Source: Streptomyces avidinii (GTDB lineage Bacteria > Actinomycetota > Actinomycetes > Streptomycetales > Streptomycetaceae). From it: 64,000 bases of DNA. This document shows positions 48,955 through 58,819 of the stretch, in pieces. Location of the stretch: positions 611,075 to 675,074 of the forward strand of contig NZ_BMVL01000001.1 of NCBI RefSeq assembly GCF_014650695.1, written 5' to 3'. Under the pieces are notes generated by a model that saw nothing but the letters and a program-made list of their open reading frames with translations, did not search any database and had not been told where the DNA came from. Numbering within the stretch: position 1 is the stretch's first letter; each line of letters opens with the position of its first letter. Both the position numbers and the translations under genes were made by a program.

Positions 48955-49686
48955 TCAGGTCGTGCTCTCAGGCCGGCGCGTCTTCTGCCAGGGGTACTGC
49001 GGCGCCGGGGCCGCCGGGTTCAGGGCGGCCCGGGACTGCTCCGTGCCCGGGCCCGTACCGGCCGCCGGCCCCGCCGCCGGCCCGTTCGCCTGGGCCGCGT
49101 CCCATGCCGCGGCCGCCGCCGCGAGGTCGTCCACCGGCTCCCGCGACCAGTCCCGCAGCGCGTCGGACTCGACCTCGATCTGCTCCGACAGCGTGGACAG
49201 GTCGTCCTGTGCGAAGCGCTGGGCCCGGTCCCGCGCGGCCCACCGCAGCGAGTCCGCGGCCTGTTTGATCTTGGCCGTCCGCTCCCGCAGGTCCGGCAGG
49301 CGCTCCGCGATCCGCCCGCGGTCCGGGTCCTGCTCCAGCCGCTTCAGCTCGTCGTCGAGCTCGCGTCCGTGCGCGCTCAGCCGATCGAACAGCGCGATCG
49401 ACTCCTGGAGCGAGGCGTCCGTCCGGACCCCGTCCTGCAGGGCCTGCTCCGTGGCACGCATCGAGGTCCGCAGGTCGAGCCGCAGCTGCGCCAGCGCTCC
49501 CGCGACCCCGACCTGCCCGAAGCTCTTGGCGCGCAGAGTGGTGTCCTCCACGGTCCGGCGCGCCTGCGTGATGGTCCGGTCCACACCGCGCTTGGTCGCC
49601 TGCACCACCTTGACGGTCGCGTACACACCCAACCCCAGGAAGGTGAAAAGCACCATCAGCGCGAAGATGATCAACGCGGCCTCCAT
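48955..49686 (-). CDS. single-pass membrane protein with coiled coil
   Basis: Protein of 243 aa: an N-terminal membrane helix (residues 2-25), a long helical, charged region (about 30-190; RLSAHGRELDDELKRLEQDPDRGRIAERLPDLRERTAKIKQAADSL-type heptads) and a Pro/Ala-rich tail. The topology suggests a cytoplasmic coiled coil tethered to the membrane. No family function is recognised; it lies between leuS and the DegV gene on the same strand. Confidence 0.75.
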   Translation of the reverse strand: MEAALIIFALMVLFTFLGLGVYATVKVVQATKRGVDRTITQARRTVEDTTLRAKSFGQVGVAGALAQLRLDLRTSMRATEQALQDGVRTDASLQESIALFDRLSAHGRELDDELKRLEQDPDRGRIAERLPDLRERTAKIKQAADSLRWAARDRAQRFAQDDLSTLSEQIEVESDALRDWSREPVDDLAAAAAAWDAAQANGPAAGPAAGTGPGTEQSRAALNPAAPAPQYPWQKTRRPESTT

Positions 49687-49743
49687 GAGCGTCCCTTCCC
49701 CAGAACCCGACGGCTCTTTTCCGTCCCCTCCACGGTAAACGCA

Positions 49744-49786
49744 ACGGGCAGGTCGGGGGTTCCCATCGAACCCCCAACCTGCCCGT
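49744..49786 (-). terminator. terminator of leuS
   Basis: ACGGGCAGGT plus GGGGGTTC pair with GAACCCCC plus ACCTGCCCGT over 49744-49786, with one bulged base. It follows the leuS stop by 36 bases. Confidence 0.85.
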
Positions 49787-49822
49787 ACGGGATCCCCCCT
49801 ACGCGGGAGGGGCGCCTCGGAC

Positions 49823-52693
49823 TCAGATGACGATGTTCACCAGCTTCGGCGCGCGCACGATCACCTTGCGGATCTCCGCGCCGCCCAGCGCCGCCACGAC
49901 ACCCTCATCGGTCACGGCCAGCTGCTCCAGCTCCGCCTCCGAGATCGTCGGCGACACCTCCAGCCGCGCCTTGACCTTGCCCTTGACCTGCACCACGCAC
50001 GTCACGCTCTCGTCCACGACGTACGCCGGGTCCGCGACCGGGAAGTCCTGGTGAACCACCGACTCGCTGTGGCCCAGGCGGTGCCACAGCTCCTCCGCGA
50101 TGTGCGGGGCCAGCGGGGCTACCAGCAGGACCAGGGCCTCGGCGACCGAGCGCTCCAGCGGGCGGCCGGCCTTCGTCAGGGCGTTGTTCAGCTCGGTGAT
50201 CTTCGCGATGGCGGTGTTGAAGCGCAGCCCCGTCAGGTCCGAGCCGGCCCCGTCGATCGCCTTGTGCAGCGCGCGCAGCGTGTCCTCTGCGGGCTCGGCG
50301 TCGACGACCGTCACCGCGCCCGTCTCCTCGTCCACGATGTTGCGCCACAGGCGCTGCAGCAGCCGGTACTGGCCGACCACGGCCCGGGTGTCCCACGGAC
50401 GGGAGACGTCCAGCGGGCCCATCGCCATCTCGTACAGGCGCAGGGTGTCCGCGCCGTACTCCTCGCAGATCTCGTCCGGCGTGACGGCGTTCTTCAGGGA
50501 CTTGCCCATCTTGCCGTGCTCGCGCTTGACCTGCTTGCCCTCGTAGAAGTAGGCCCCGTCGCGCTCCTCGACCTCGGCCGCCGGGACGTACACACCGCGC
50601 TCGTCGGTGTAGGCGTACGCCTGGATCATGCCCTGGTTGAAGAGCTTGTGGAACGGCTCCGCCGAGGACACGTGACCCAGGTCGAACAGCACCTTTGACC
50701 AGAACCGGGCGTACAGCAGGTGCAGCACGGCGTGCTCGGCGCCGCCCACGTACAGGTCGACACCGCCGTGCGGCGCGCCCTCGCGCGGCCCCATCCAGTA
50801 CTGCTCGATCTCCGGGTCCACCAGGGCCGAGGCGTTGTTCGGGTCCAGGTAGCGCAGCTCGTACCAGCAGGAACCGGCCCAGTTCGGCATGGTGTTGGTC
50901 TCGCGGCGGAAGGAGCGCACGCCCCGGCCGTCGCCCAGGTCCAGCTCGACGTTCACCCACTCGCCGTTGCGCGACAGCGGGGTCTCCGGCTTGGAGGTGG
51001 CGTCGTCCGGCTCGAAGGTGCGCGGGGAGTAGTCCTCGACCTCCGGCAGCTCCAGGGGCAGCATCGACTCGGGCAGCGGGTGTGCGACGCCGTCCTCGTC
51101 GTAGACGATCGGGAAGGGCTCGCCCCAGTAGCGCTGCCGGCTGAACAGCCAGTCGCGCAGCCGGAAGTTGACCGTCCCCTCACCGATACCGCGCTCGGCC
51201 AGCCAGTCGGTGATCGCGGCCTTCGCCTCGACGACGCCCAGGCCGTCCAGCGCGATGCCCTCGCCCGTCGAGTTGACCAGCTTCGCGTCGTAGGAGACGA
51301 AGGCGTCGTCCCACTCGGCCGGGTCGGTGCCGCGCCCGTCCGACGGCTCCACGACGCAGCGCATCGGCAGCTCGAAGGCGCGCGCGAACTCGAAGTCGCG
51401 GCCGTCGTGCGCCGGGACGGCCATGATCGCGCCGGTGCCGTAACCCATCAGCACGTAGTCGGCGATGAAGACCGGGACCTTGTCGCCGCTGACCGGGTTG
51501 ATCGCGTACTCGCCGGTGAAGACACCGGTCTTGTCCTTGGCCTCGGCCTGCCGTTCGACGTCCGACTTGGAGGCGGCCTGCTTGCGGTACGCGCCGACGG
51601 CCTCGGCCGGCGTGGCGTGCCCGCCGGTCCACACCTCGTGGGTGCCCTCGGGCCAGGCGGCCGGGATGAACTTCTCGACCAGCGGGTGCTCGGGCGCCAG
51701 CACCATGTAGGTGGCGCCGAACAGGGTGTCGGGGCGGGTGGTGAAGACGGTGATGGCCTCGTCGCCCAGCGCGAAGTCGACGCGCGCGCCCTCGCTGCGG
51801 CCGATCCAGTTGCGCTGCTGCAGCTTGATGGCCTCGGGCCAGTCCAGCGCGTCCAGGTCGTCCAGCAGCCGGTCGGCGTAGGCGGTGATCCGCATGTTCC
51901 ACTGGCTCAGCCGGGACTTGAAGACGGGGAAGTTGCCGCGCTCGGACCGGCCGTCGGCGGTGACCTCCTCATTGGCCAGTACGGTGCCCAGCCCCGGGCA
52001 CCAGTTCACCGGCGCGTCCGAGGAGTACGCCAGCCGGTACTCGTTCAGCACGTCGGCCCGCTCGGCCGCGGTCAGACCGGCCCAGGCACGGCCGCCGGGG
52101 ACCTCACGGGAGCCGTCCTCGAAGGCGGCGACCAGCTCGGTGATCGGCCGGGCCTTCTTCGCGTCGGCGTCGTACCAGGAGTTGTAGATCTGCAGGAAGA
52201 TCCACTGGGTCCACTTGTAGTAGTCGGGGTCGATCGTGGCGAACGACCGCCGCTTGTCGTGGCCCAGGCCCAGCCGGCGCAGCTGGACCTTCATGTTCTC
52301 GATGTTGGCCTCGGTCGACACGCGCGGGTGCGTGCCGGTCTGCACGGCGTACTGCTCGGCCGGCAGGCCGAAGGCGTCGAAGCCCAGGGTGTGCAGGACG
52401 TTGTGGCCGGTCATCCGCTGGTGGCGGGCGAAGACATCGGTGGCGATGTACCCGAGCGGGTGTCCGACGTGCAGGCCGGCACCGGAGGGGTACGGGAACA
52501 TGTCCATGATGAACTTCTTGGGCCGTGCGACCACCGCGGGATCCCCGGCCAGGTCACCGGTCGGGTTCGGGGCCTCGTAGGTGCCCTGCGCGTCCCATAC
52601 GTCCTGCCAGCGTGCCTCGATGTCGGCGGCCATGGCAGCCGTGTAACGGTGCGCCTCGGCCGCCTCGGGGGCCGGGGTGTTCGTCTCGCTCAT
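49823..52693 (-). CDS. leuS: leucyl-tRNA synthetase
   Basis: Class I synthetase of 956 aa that charges tRNA-Leu. The HIGH motif appears as HVGH (75-78), the CP1 editing domain follows, and KMSKS appears as KMGKS before LKNAVTPD. The C-terminal domain ends [20 protein letters not shown] 52693 is chosen with GGAG 11 bases upstream. A leader peptide with three Leu codons and a factor-independent terminator precede it (52744-52847), indicating attenuation by leucyl-tRNA availability. Confidence 0.97.
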   Translation of the reverse strand: MSETNTPAPEAAEAHRYTAAMAADIEARWQDVWDAQGTYEAPNPTGDLAGDPAVVARPKKFIMDMFPYPSGAGLHVGHPLGYIATDVFARHQRMTGHNVLHTLGFDAFGLPAEQYAVQTGTHPRVSTEANIENMKVQLRRLGLGHDKRRSFATIDPDYYKWTQWIFLQIYNSWYDADAKKARPITELVAAFEDGSREVPGGRAWAGLTAAERADVLNEYRLAYSSDAPVNWCPGLGTVLANEEVTADGRSERGNFPVFKSRLSQWNMRITAYADRLLDDLDALDWPEAIKLQQRNWIGRSEGARVDFALGDEAITVFTTRPDTLFGATYMVLAPEHPLVEKFIPAAWPEGTHEVWTGGHATPAEAVGAYRKQAASKSDVERQAEAKDKTGVFTGEYAINPVSGDKVPVFIADYVLMGYGTGAIMAVPAHDGRDFEFARAFELPMRCVVEPSDGRGTDPAEWDDAFVSYDAKLVNSTGEGIALDGLGVVEAKAAITDWLAERGIGEGTVNFRLRDWLFSRQRYWGEPFPIVYDEDGVAHPLPESMLPLELPEVEDYSPRTFEPDDATSKPETPLSRNGEWVNVELDLGDGRGVRSFRRETNTMPNWAGSCWYELRYLDPNNASALVDPEIEQYWMGPREGAPHGGVDLYVGGAEHAVLHLLYARFWSKVLFDLGHVSSAEPFHKLFNQGMIQAYAYTDERGVYVPAAEVEERDGAYFYEGKQVKREHGKMGKSLKNAVTPDEICEEYGADTLRLYEMAMGPLDVSRPWDTRAVVGQYRLLQRLWRNIVDEETGAVTVVDAEPAEDTLRALHKAIDGAGSDLTGLRFNTAIAKITELNNALTKAGRPLERSVAEALVLLVAPLAPHIAEELWHRLGHSESVVHQDFPVADPAYVVDESVTCVVQVKGKVKARLEVSPTISEAELEQLAVTDEGVVAALGGAEIRKVIVRAPKLVNIVI

Positions 52694-52743
52694 GATTTCT
52701 GAAGCTCCATCGATCGTCTCTGCCGTCTCTGCCTGCCCAAACG

Positions 52744-52767
52744 AAAAAACCCCTCGCACAGGAGGGG
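52744..52767 (-). promoter_or_regulatory. leuS attenuator terminator with U-tract
   Basis: In the transcript CCCCTC (52767-62) pairs with GAGGGG (55-50) and is followed directly by six U residues (52749-52744). It is a textbook intrinsic terminator, rare in such G+C-rich DNA. It lies between the leader peptide and leuS. A second hairpin, CCGACC/GGTCGG (52782-52802), lies just after the leader stop and may act as a pause or competing structure. Confidence 0.85.
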
Positions 52768-52808
52768 ACGCCGCGCCGGGTCCGACCATCTCGGAGGGTC
52801 GGTACTGA

Positions 52809-52847
52809 TCAGCGCGGCTCGGTAAGCAGAAGGCGTACGGCACGCAT
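52809..52847 (-). CDS. leuS leader peptide
   Basis: Twelve-residue open frame [12 protein letters not shown] ending in TGA. Three consecutive Leu codons (CTT CTG CTT) sit 42 bases upstream of the attenuator hairpin. There is no ribosome-binding site. TACCCT at 52859-52854 is a -10-like hexamer that puts the transcription start at or beside the ATG, so the peptide is probably translated from a leaderless mRNA. It resembles the leuA leader in design (MR.. followed by a Leu run). Confidence 0.8.
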   Translation of the reverse strand: MRAVRLLLTEPR

Positions 52848-52853
52848 GGCGTC

Positions 52854-52859
52854 AGGGTA
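52854..52859 (-). promoter_or_regulatory. candidate -10 element of leuS
   Basis: TACCCT on the minus strand, six bases before the leader ATG. No good -35 match was seen. Confidence 0.45.
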
Positions 52860-52916
52860 CCGCAGCGGCCCCTTCCGACGCTCGGCCGTTCCACCCGTCG
52901 ACACGGGGCACAACGA

Positions 52917-52949
52917 GAAGAGGGCCACCCGATCCGGGTGACCCTCTTC
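52917..52949 (-). terminator. terminator of the first tRNA-Ala gene
   Basis: GAAGAGGGCCACCCG (52917-52931) pairs with CGGGTGACCCTCTTC (52935-52949), with one G-T pair and a 3-base loop, directly after the 3' end of the minus-strand tRNA at 52957. Confidence 0.85.
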
Positions 52950-52956
52950 TTCACTG

Positions 52957-53029
52957 TGGAGCTAAGGAGAATTGAACTCCTGACCTCCTGCATGCCATGC
53001 AGGCGCTCTACCAACTGAGCTATAGCCCC
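52957..53029 (-). tRNA. tRNA-Ala (anticodon GGC)
   Basis: A 73-nt cloverleaf: acceptor GGGGCTA/TAGCTCC with one G-U pair, D arm AGCTCAGTTGGTAGAGC, anticodon arm CCTGC-ATGGCAT-GCAGG (GGC), T arm AGGAGTTCAATTCTCCT, discriminator A. The 3' CCA is not encoded. The sequence is identical to the copy at 53539-53611. Confidence 0.96.
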
Positions 53030-53084
53030 TCGTTGTGCTTGCCTCTTCGGTTCCCCTTGCCGGTTCCCCTTGGCGACGTCCCAA

Positions 53085-53112
53085 ACATTACACGGTCATG
53101 GCCCTGGTCCAA
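53085..53112 (-). promoter_or_regulatory. candidate promoter of the first tRNA-Ala
   Basis: TTGGAC (53112-53107) and TAATGT (53090-53085) on the minus strand with a 16-base spacer, about 55 bases upstream of the tRNA. Confidence 0.5.
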
Positions 53113-53160
53113 AAATCGGTTTCCGCCGACCATGGGCCATGTCCGATTTGATCCAACTTG

Positions 53161-53394
53161 TCACGCTCGCGCGAACTGATAGAACCGCTTGAGCGTGCAG
53201 TGCTCGTCGAGCAGCCGCCCGTAGATCGGCTCCCCTTCCAGCTCCCGGTACGTCTCGATCGGGTCGCCCTTTATGATCAGCGCCCGCGCGCATTCCTCGC
53301 ACCAGTACTGGTAGTCGGGGTTGACCGGGTCCATGTCCCGCACGATCGGCGTGCCGTTGTTGCACCAGTCGCACCGGCGCCGGTGTGCACCCAT
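53161..53394 (-). CDS. small zinc-ribbon protein
   Basis: Protein of 77 aa with CDWC near the N-terminus and CEEC about 20 residues later, a likely zinc knuckle, followed by ARALIIKGDPIETYRELEGEPIYGRLLDEHCTLKRFYQF. It is encoded between two identical tRNA-Ala genes on the same strand. ATG 53394 has GGGAG about 10 bases upstream. The function is unknown. Confidence 0.8.
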   Translation of the reverse strand: MGAHRRRCDWCNNGTPIVRDMDPVNPDYQYWCEECARALIIKGDPIETYRELEGEPIYGRLLDEHCTLKRFYQFARA

Positions 53395-53501
53395 CCGTCA
53401 GCGACTCCCTCCCGCGTCGGGCCGTCGTCTCCCCCTCCGGCGGTCACGATTCTGCCATGCCGGTGCGGGGCAGGTCAGCAAACGCAAAGGGTACAAAAGC
53501 A

Positions 53502-53533
53502 AGGATCCCGCCCCCCATTGGGGACGGGATCCT
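53502..53533 (-). terminator. terminator of the second tRNA-Ala gene
   Basis: AGGATCCCG (53502-53510) pairs with CGGGATCCT (53525-53533), with an inner CCCC/GGGG extension. It sits five bases past the tRNA 3' end. Confidence 0.85.
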
Positions 53534-53538
53534 GATTG

Positions 53539-53611
53539 TGGAGCTAAGGAGAATTGAACTCCTGACCTCCTGCATGCCATGCAGGCGCTCTACCAACTGA
53601 GCTATAGCCCC
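53539..53611 (-). tRNA. tRNA-Ala (anticodon GGC), second copy
   Basis: Identical base for base to the tRNA at 52957-53029, including the anticodon loop ATGGCAT. It has its own promoter and terminator, so the two are separate units rather than one tandem transcript. Confidence 0.96.
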
Positions 53612-53664
53612 GCTCTCCGCCGCGCTCCCCCCGTCTCCGGTGTTCTGCGCTGCGAACAAGAAGA

Positions 53665-53694
53665 ACTCTAGCCTGTGACCAGCCGGAAAGTGAA
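53665..53694 (-). promoter_or_regulatory. candidate promoter of the second tRNA-Ala
   Basis: TTCACT (53694-53689) and TAGAGT (53670-53665) on the minus strand, with an 18-base spacer, about 50 bases upstream of the tRNA. Confidence 0.45.
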
Positions 53695-53733
53695 ATCCGG
53701 GTGGCAGCCCCACCGGGGGCGGCGGAAGGCCGG

Positions 53734-54390
53734 TCAGTCGTCGTCGCCGAGCACCGGTTCCGGCAGCGTGCCGGCGTTGTGCTCCAGCAGGCGCCAGCCT
53801 CGCGCGCCCTCGCCGAGGACGGACCAGCAGCAGTTGGAGAGCCCGCCCAGGCCCTCCCAGTTGTACGAGTCCAGCCCGAGCAGCCGCCCGATCGTCGTAC
53901 GGATGGTGCCGCCGTGGCTGACCACGACGAGCGTGCCGGACTGCGGGAGCCGGGCGGCGTGTTCCAGCACCACCGGCGCGGCGCGGTCGGCGACCTCGGT
54001 CTCCAGCTCACCGCCGCCGCGGCGAACCGGTTCGCCGCGCTTCCACGCCGCGTACTGCTCGCCGTACTTCTCGAGGATCTCTTCGTGTGTGAGGCCCTGC
54101 CACTCGCCGGCGTACGTCTCGCGCAGTGCCGCGTCCCGGGTCACCGGCAGCCCCGTGACGGCGGCCAGCTCGGCAGCCGTGTCGGAGGCGCGCCGGAGGT
54201 CGGAGGCGACGATGGCGTCGGGCTTCAGCGAGGCGAGCAACCGGGCGGAGCGGCGCGCCTGCGCCACACCCGTCTCGGTCAGCTCGATGTCCGTGGAGCC
54301 CTGGAAGCGGCGCTCCAGGTTCCACGAGGTCTGGCCGTGTCGCCAGAGGACGATCTTCCTACCGGACTTGCCCGAGGTGGTCGTGCTCAG
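53734..54390 (-). CDS. histidine phosphatase family protein with CTG start
   Basis: Phosphoglycerate-mutase-like phosphatase of 218 aa. The catalytic RHGQT is at 17-21, followed by SDLRRASDTA, the acid motif REtYAGEWQG and the second His in VVSHGGT. In-frame upstream a TGA appears almost at once, and no ATG, GTG or TTG lies before RHG. The only sensible start is CTG 54390, in the position where GTGA or ATGA would overlap the rsfS stop codon (here CTGA). It is the last gene of nadD-LytR_C-rsfS. The physiological substrate is unknown. Confidence 0.85.
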   Translation of the reverse strand: MSTTTSGKSGRKIVLWRHGQTSWNLERRFQGSTDIELTETGVAQARRSARLLASLKPDAIVASDLRRASDTAAELAAVTGLPVTRDAALRETYAGEWQGLTHEEILEKYGEQYAAWKRGEPVRRGGGELETEVADRAAPVVLEHAARLPQSGTLVVVSHGGTIRTTIGRLLGLDSYNWEGLGGLSNCCWSVLGEGARGWRLLEHNAGTLPEPVLGDDD

Positions 54391-54833
54391 AACAGATCAC
54401 CGTCCAGTTCGTCGTCGCCCGCCGCCTCTCGCAGCTTGGCGTGCTCCTCGGCCTTGCCGATGGTGAGCTTGGCGTCCTCGGGAAGCTCGATCTCGGGGCA
54501 GTCCTTCCACAGACGCTCCAGCGCGTAGAAGACGCGCTCCTCGCTGTGCTGGACGTGGACGACGATGTCGACGTAGTCGAGGAGGATCCAGCGGGCGTCG
54601 CGGTCGCCCTCGCGGCGCACCGGCTTGGCGCCGAGCTCCTTGAGGAGGCGCTCCTCGATCTCGTCGACGATCGACTTGACCTGGCGGTCGTTGGGCGCCG
54701 AGGCGAGCAGGAAGGCGTCGGTGATCGACAGCACGTCGCTGACGTCGTACGCGATGATGTCGTGCGCGAGCCGGTCGGCCGCAGCCTGGGCGGCGGCGGT
54801 GATGAGCTCGATGGAGCGGTCCGTGGCGGTCAC
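54387..54833 (-). CDS. rsfS: ribosome silencing factor
   Basis: Protein of 148 aa of the RsfS/Iojap family, which binds ribosomal protein L14 and blocks subunit joining in starvation. Family marks are ITDAFLLASAPNDRQVKSIVDEIEE, WILLDYVDIVVHVQ and ERVFYALERLWKDCP. The GTG start at 54833 is chosen; an ATG at 54840 is out of frame. It sits between the LytR_C gene and the phosphatase, as in many Gram-positives. Confidence 0.95.
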   Translation of the reverse strand: MTATDRSIELITAAAQAAADRLAHDIIAYDVSDVLSITDAFLLASAPNDRQVKSIVDEIEERLLKELGAKPVRREGDRDARWILLDYVDIVVHVQHSEERVFYALERLWKDCPEIELPEDAKLTIGKAEEHAKLREAAGDDELDGDLF

Positions 54834-54996
54834 TGGCCATGCTTTCGGGTTGGCGGGCAGATCCTTACAAGGGTCTCATGTACCGCCGACACCGCCCGCG
54901 CGCAGCGTCGCGCGCGGGCGAAAGCCCCCTCGGGGCCCCCTCGGACCCCCGGGGAGTCCCCTCCCGGGCCCCGGACGGGACGGGGACGCCGCCCGG

Positions 54997-56718
<1,722 letters not shown>

Positions 56719-56742
56719 CGCGGGGCCCCTCTCTCCGGAAGC

Positions 56743-57360
56743 TCAGGCTCCCCGGTACAGCTCACGCTTGTCGATGTAGCGCACCACGCCGTCCGGCACC
56801 AGGTACCAGACAGGATCCCCCTGGGCGACCCTCGCACGGCAGTCGGTGGACGAGATCGCGAGTGCGGGAACCTCCACCAGGGAAACACCGCCTTCCGGGA
56901 GCCCGTCGTCGGTGAGCACGTGGCCCGGCCGGGTGACTCCGATGAAGTGGGAGAGCGAGAAGAGCTCTTCGGCGTTGCGCCAGGTCAGGATCTGCGCGAG
57001 CGCGTCGGCACCGGTGATGAAGAACAGGTCGGCGTCGTCGTTCTGCGCCTTCAGGTCCCGCAGGGTGTCGATGGTGTACGTCGGCCCACCGCGGTCGATG
57101 TCGATGCGGCTCACCGAGAACTGCGGGTTCGAGGCCGTGGCGATGACCGTCATCAGGTAGCGGTCCTCGGCCGGCGAAACGGCCCGCTGGGACTTCTGCC
57201 ACGGCTCGCCGGTCGGCACGAACATCACCTCGTCGAGGTGGAAAAGGGCGGCCACCTCGCTGGCGGCCACCAGGTGTCCGTGATGGATCGGGTCGAATGT
57301 CCCGCCCATCACGCCGAGCCGGCGCTTGACCGGACCGGTAGGCATCTCCTGCTCTCCCAT
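56743..57360 (-). CDS. nadD: nicotinate-nucleotide adenylyltransferase
   Basis: NAD biosynthesis enzyme of 205 aa that adenylates nicotinate mononucleotide. The nucleotidyltransferase motif [11 protein letters not shown] is at 19-29 and the second motif ISSTDCR is near residue 170. The ATG start is at 57360. It is followed 24 bases later by the LytR_C gene and then rsfS; the nadD-rsfS linkage is conserved. Confidence 0.96.
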   Translation of the reverse strand: MGEQEMPTGPVKRRLGVMGGTFDPIHHGHLVAASEVAALFHLDEVMFVPTGEPWQKSQRAVSPAEDRYLMTVIATASNPQFSVSRIDIDRGGPTYTIDTLRDLKAQNDDADLFFITGADALAQILTWRNAEELFSLSHFIGVTRPGHVLTDDGLPEGGVSLVEVPALAISSTDCRARVAQGDPVWYLVPDGVVRYIDKRELYRGA

Positions 57361-57416
57361 GAGCGCAGAGCCTACTGGCCCGGCGGACGAAGCGGTCCCG
57401 GCGGTCTCGGCGGGAC

Positions 57417-57584
57417 TCAGCGGTCGCGGTTCAGGCGCGTGGTGACCCAGAGCATCAGCATCAGGATGACGAAGGCGCCACCGCCGGTCAGGTACGGGTT
57501 CAGGCTGTCGTGGTTGCCGCCGTGCTGCTCGGCCCCCTCCGAGGCGAGGACGACCAGGTTGTGGGCGGTGGAGGCGAGGCTCAT
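57417..57584 (-). CDS. small membrane protein (55 aa)
   Basis: Open frame beginning [20 protein letters not shown] with a single C-terminal membrane helix ([17 protein letters not shown]) and ending NRDR. ATG 57584 to TGA 57417. Codon bias fits the genome. It lies 57 bases upstream of nadD on the same strand. I recall similar short proteins upstream of nadD in Streptomyces; the function is unknown. Confidence 0.7.
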   Translation of the reverse strand: MSLASTAHNLVVLASEGAEQHGGNHDSLNPYLTGGGAFVILMLMLWVTTRLNRDR

Positions 57585-57724
57585 CAGGCAGGTACCTATC
57601 GAGTCGGGGAGCGGGCGGAGACTTCGCTCACATCGTATGCGGGGGCCTGGGGCACGCTCACGCCGACTCAGGCGTTGGAGAGGATAGACGCAGGGTCGAG
57701 CAGGTCCATCCAGGGGAGGGCGCT

Positions 57725-58819
57725 ATGACGGAAACAGGCTTCGAGAAGGTACCGGCGCGGGACCGCCGGAGGTTCCCCGGCATCTCGTCACGGGCGTACG
57801 AGCATCCGGCGGACCGTTCCGCGCTGGTGGCGCTGCGCAAGCTGAGCGGCTTCGACACAGTGTTCAAGGCCCTGAGCGGGCTGCTTCCGGAGCGGAGCCT
57901 TCGGCTGCTGTTCCTGTCGGAGTCGGTGCGGGTGGGCGAGACGCAGTTCCCGCACCTGCACGCGATGCTGCGGGACGCCTGTTACATCCTGGACCTGGAG
58001 AAGGTCCCGCAGATGTATGTGCAGCAGGACCCGAATCCCAATGCCATGTGCATCGGGCTGGACGAGCCGATCATCGTGGTGACCACGGGCCTCGTCGAGC
58101 TCCTCGACGAGGAGGAGATGCGGGCGGTGGTGGGCCACGAGGTGGGCCACGCGCTGTCGGGGCACGCGGTCTACCGCACGATCCTGCTGTTCCTGACCAA
58201 CCTGGCGATGAAGGTCGCGTGGATCCCGCTGGGCAATGTGGCGATCATGACCATCGTGACCGCGCTGCGGGAGTGGTTCCGCAAGTCGGAGCTCTCGGCC
58301 GACCGGGCCGGGCTGCTGGTGGGACAGGACGTGCAGGCCTCGATGCGGGGCCTGATGAAGATCGCGGGCGGCAACCACCTCCACGAGATGAACGTGGACG
58401 CCTTCCTGGCCCAGGCCGAGGAGTACGAGTCGGCCGGCGATCTGCGCGACTCCGTGCTGAAGATCCTCAATCTGCTGCCCCGGACGCACCCCTTCACGAC
58501 GGTGCGGGCGGCCGAGCTGAAGAAGTGGGCGGAGAGCCGCGACCACCAGCGGATCATGGACGGCCACTACCCGCGGCGCGAGGACGACAAGGACACCTCG
58601 GTGACGGACTCCTTCCGGCAGTCCGCCGCTCACTACGCCGACACGGTGCGCACCAGCAAGGACCCGCTGCTGAAGCTGGTGGGCGACATCGCGGGCGGCG
58701 CGGGCGACCTGGGCGGCAGGCTCCGCGACAAGTTCACCGGCGCGGCTGCCGCGGGCGGATCCGGGACCGGTACCGCCGCCGGGCCCGAGGGCAAGGGCGG
58801 GGCTACGGAGCAGGGCTGA
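57725..58819 (+). CDS. M48 family metallopeptidase
   Basis: HtpX-like zinc protease of 364 aa. The HEVGH motif is at 138-142, with the third ligand Glu in SELSADRAG. A hydrophobic segment (TILLFLTNLAMKVAWIPLGNVAIMTI) follows HEVGH, suggesting membrane association. The C-terminus is a Gly/Ala-rich, low-complexity tail. It may act in membrane protein quality control. Its 3' end overlaps the convergent gene by 17 bases. Confidence 0.92.
   Translation: MTETGFEKVPARDRRRFPGISSRAYEHPADRSALVALRKLSGFDTVFKALSGLLPERSLRLLFLSESVRVGETQFPHLHAMLRDACYILDLEKVPQMYVQQDPNPNAMCIGLDEPIIVVTTGLVELLDEEEMRAVVGHEVGHALSGHAVYRTILLFLTNLAMKVAWIPLGNVAIMTIVTALREWFRKSELSADRAGLLVGQDVQASMRGLMKIAGGNHLHEMNVDAFLAQAEEYESAGDLRDSVLKILNLLPRTHPFTTVRAAELKKWAESRDHQRIMDGHYPRREDDKDTSVTDSFRQSAAHYADTVRTSKDPLLKLVGDIAGGAGDLGGRLRDKFTGAAAAGGSGTGTAAGPEGKGGATEQG

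Noticed and set aside
48895..48965. Direct repeats of AAGCCGTGC between the DegV gene and the coiled-coil gene
   Set aside because: Short, imperfect and irregularly spaced; not a CRISPR array, and no cas genes are present.
52694..52956. T-box riboswitch upstream of leuS
   Set aside because: No T-box core or specifier-loop arrangement is visible; the Leu-rich short frame plus terminator explains the region better as ribosome-mediated attenuation.
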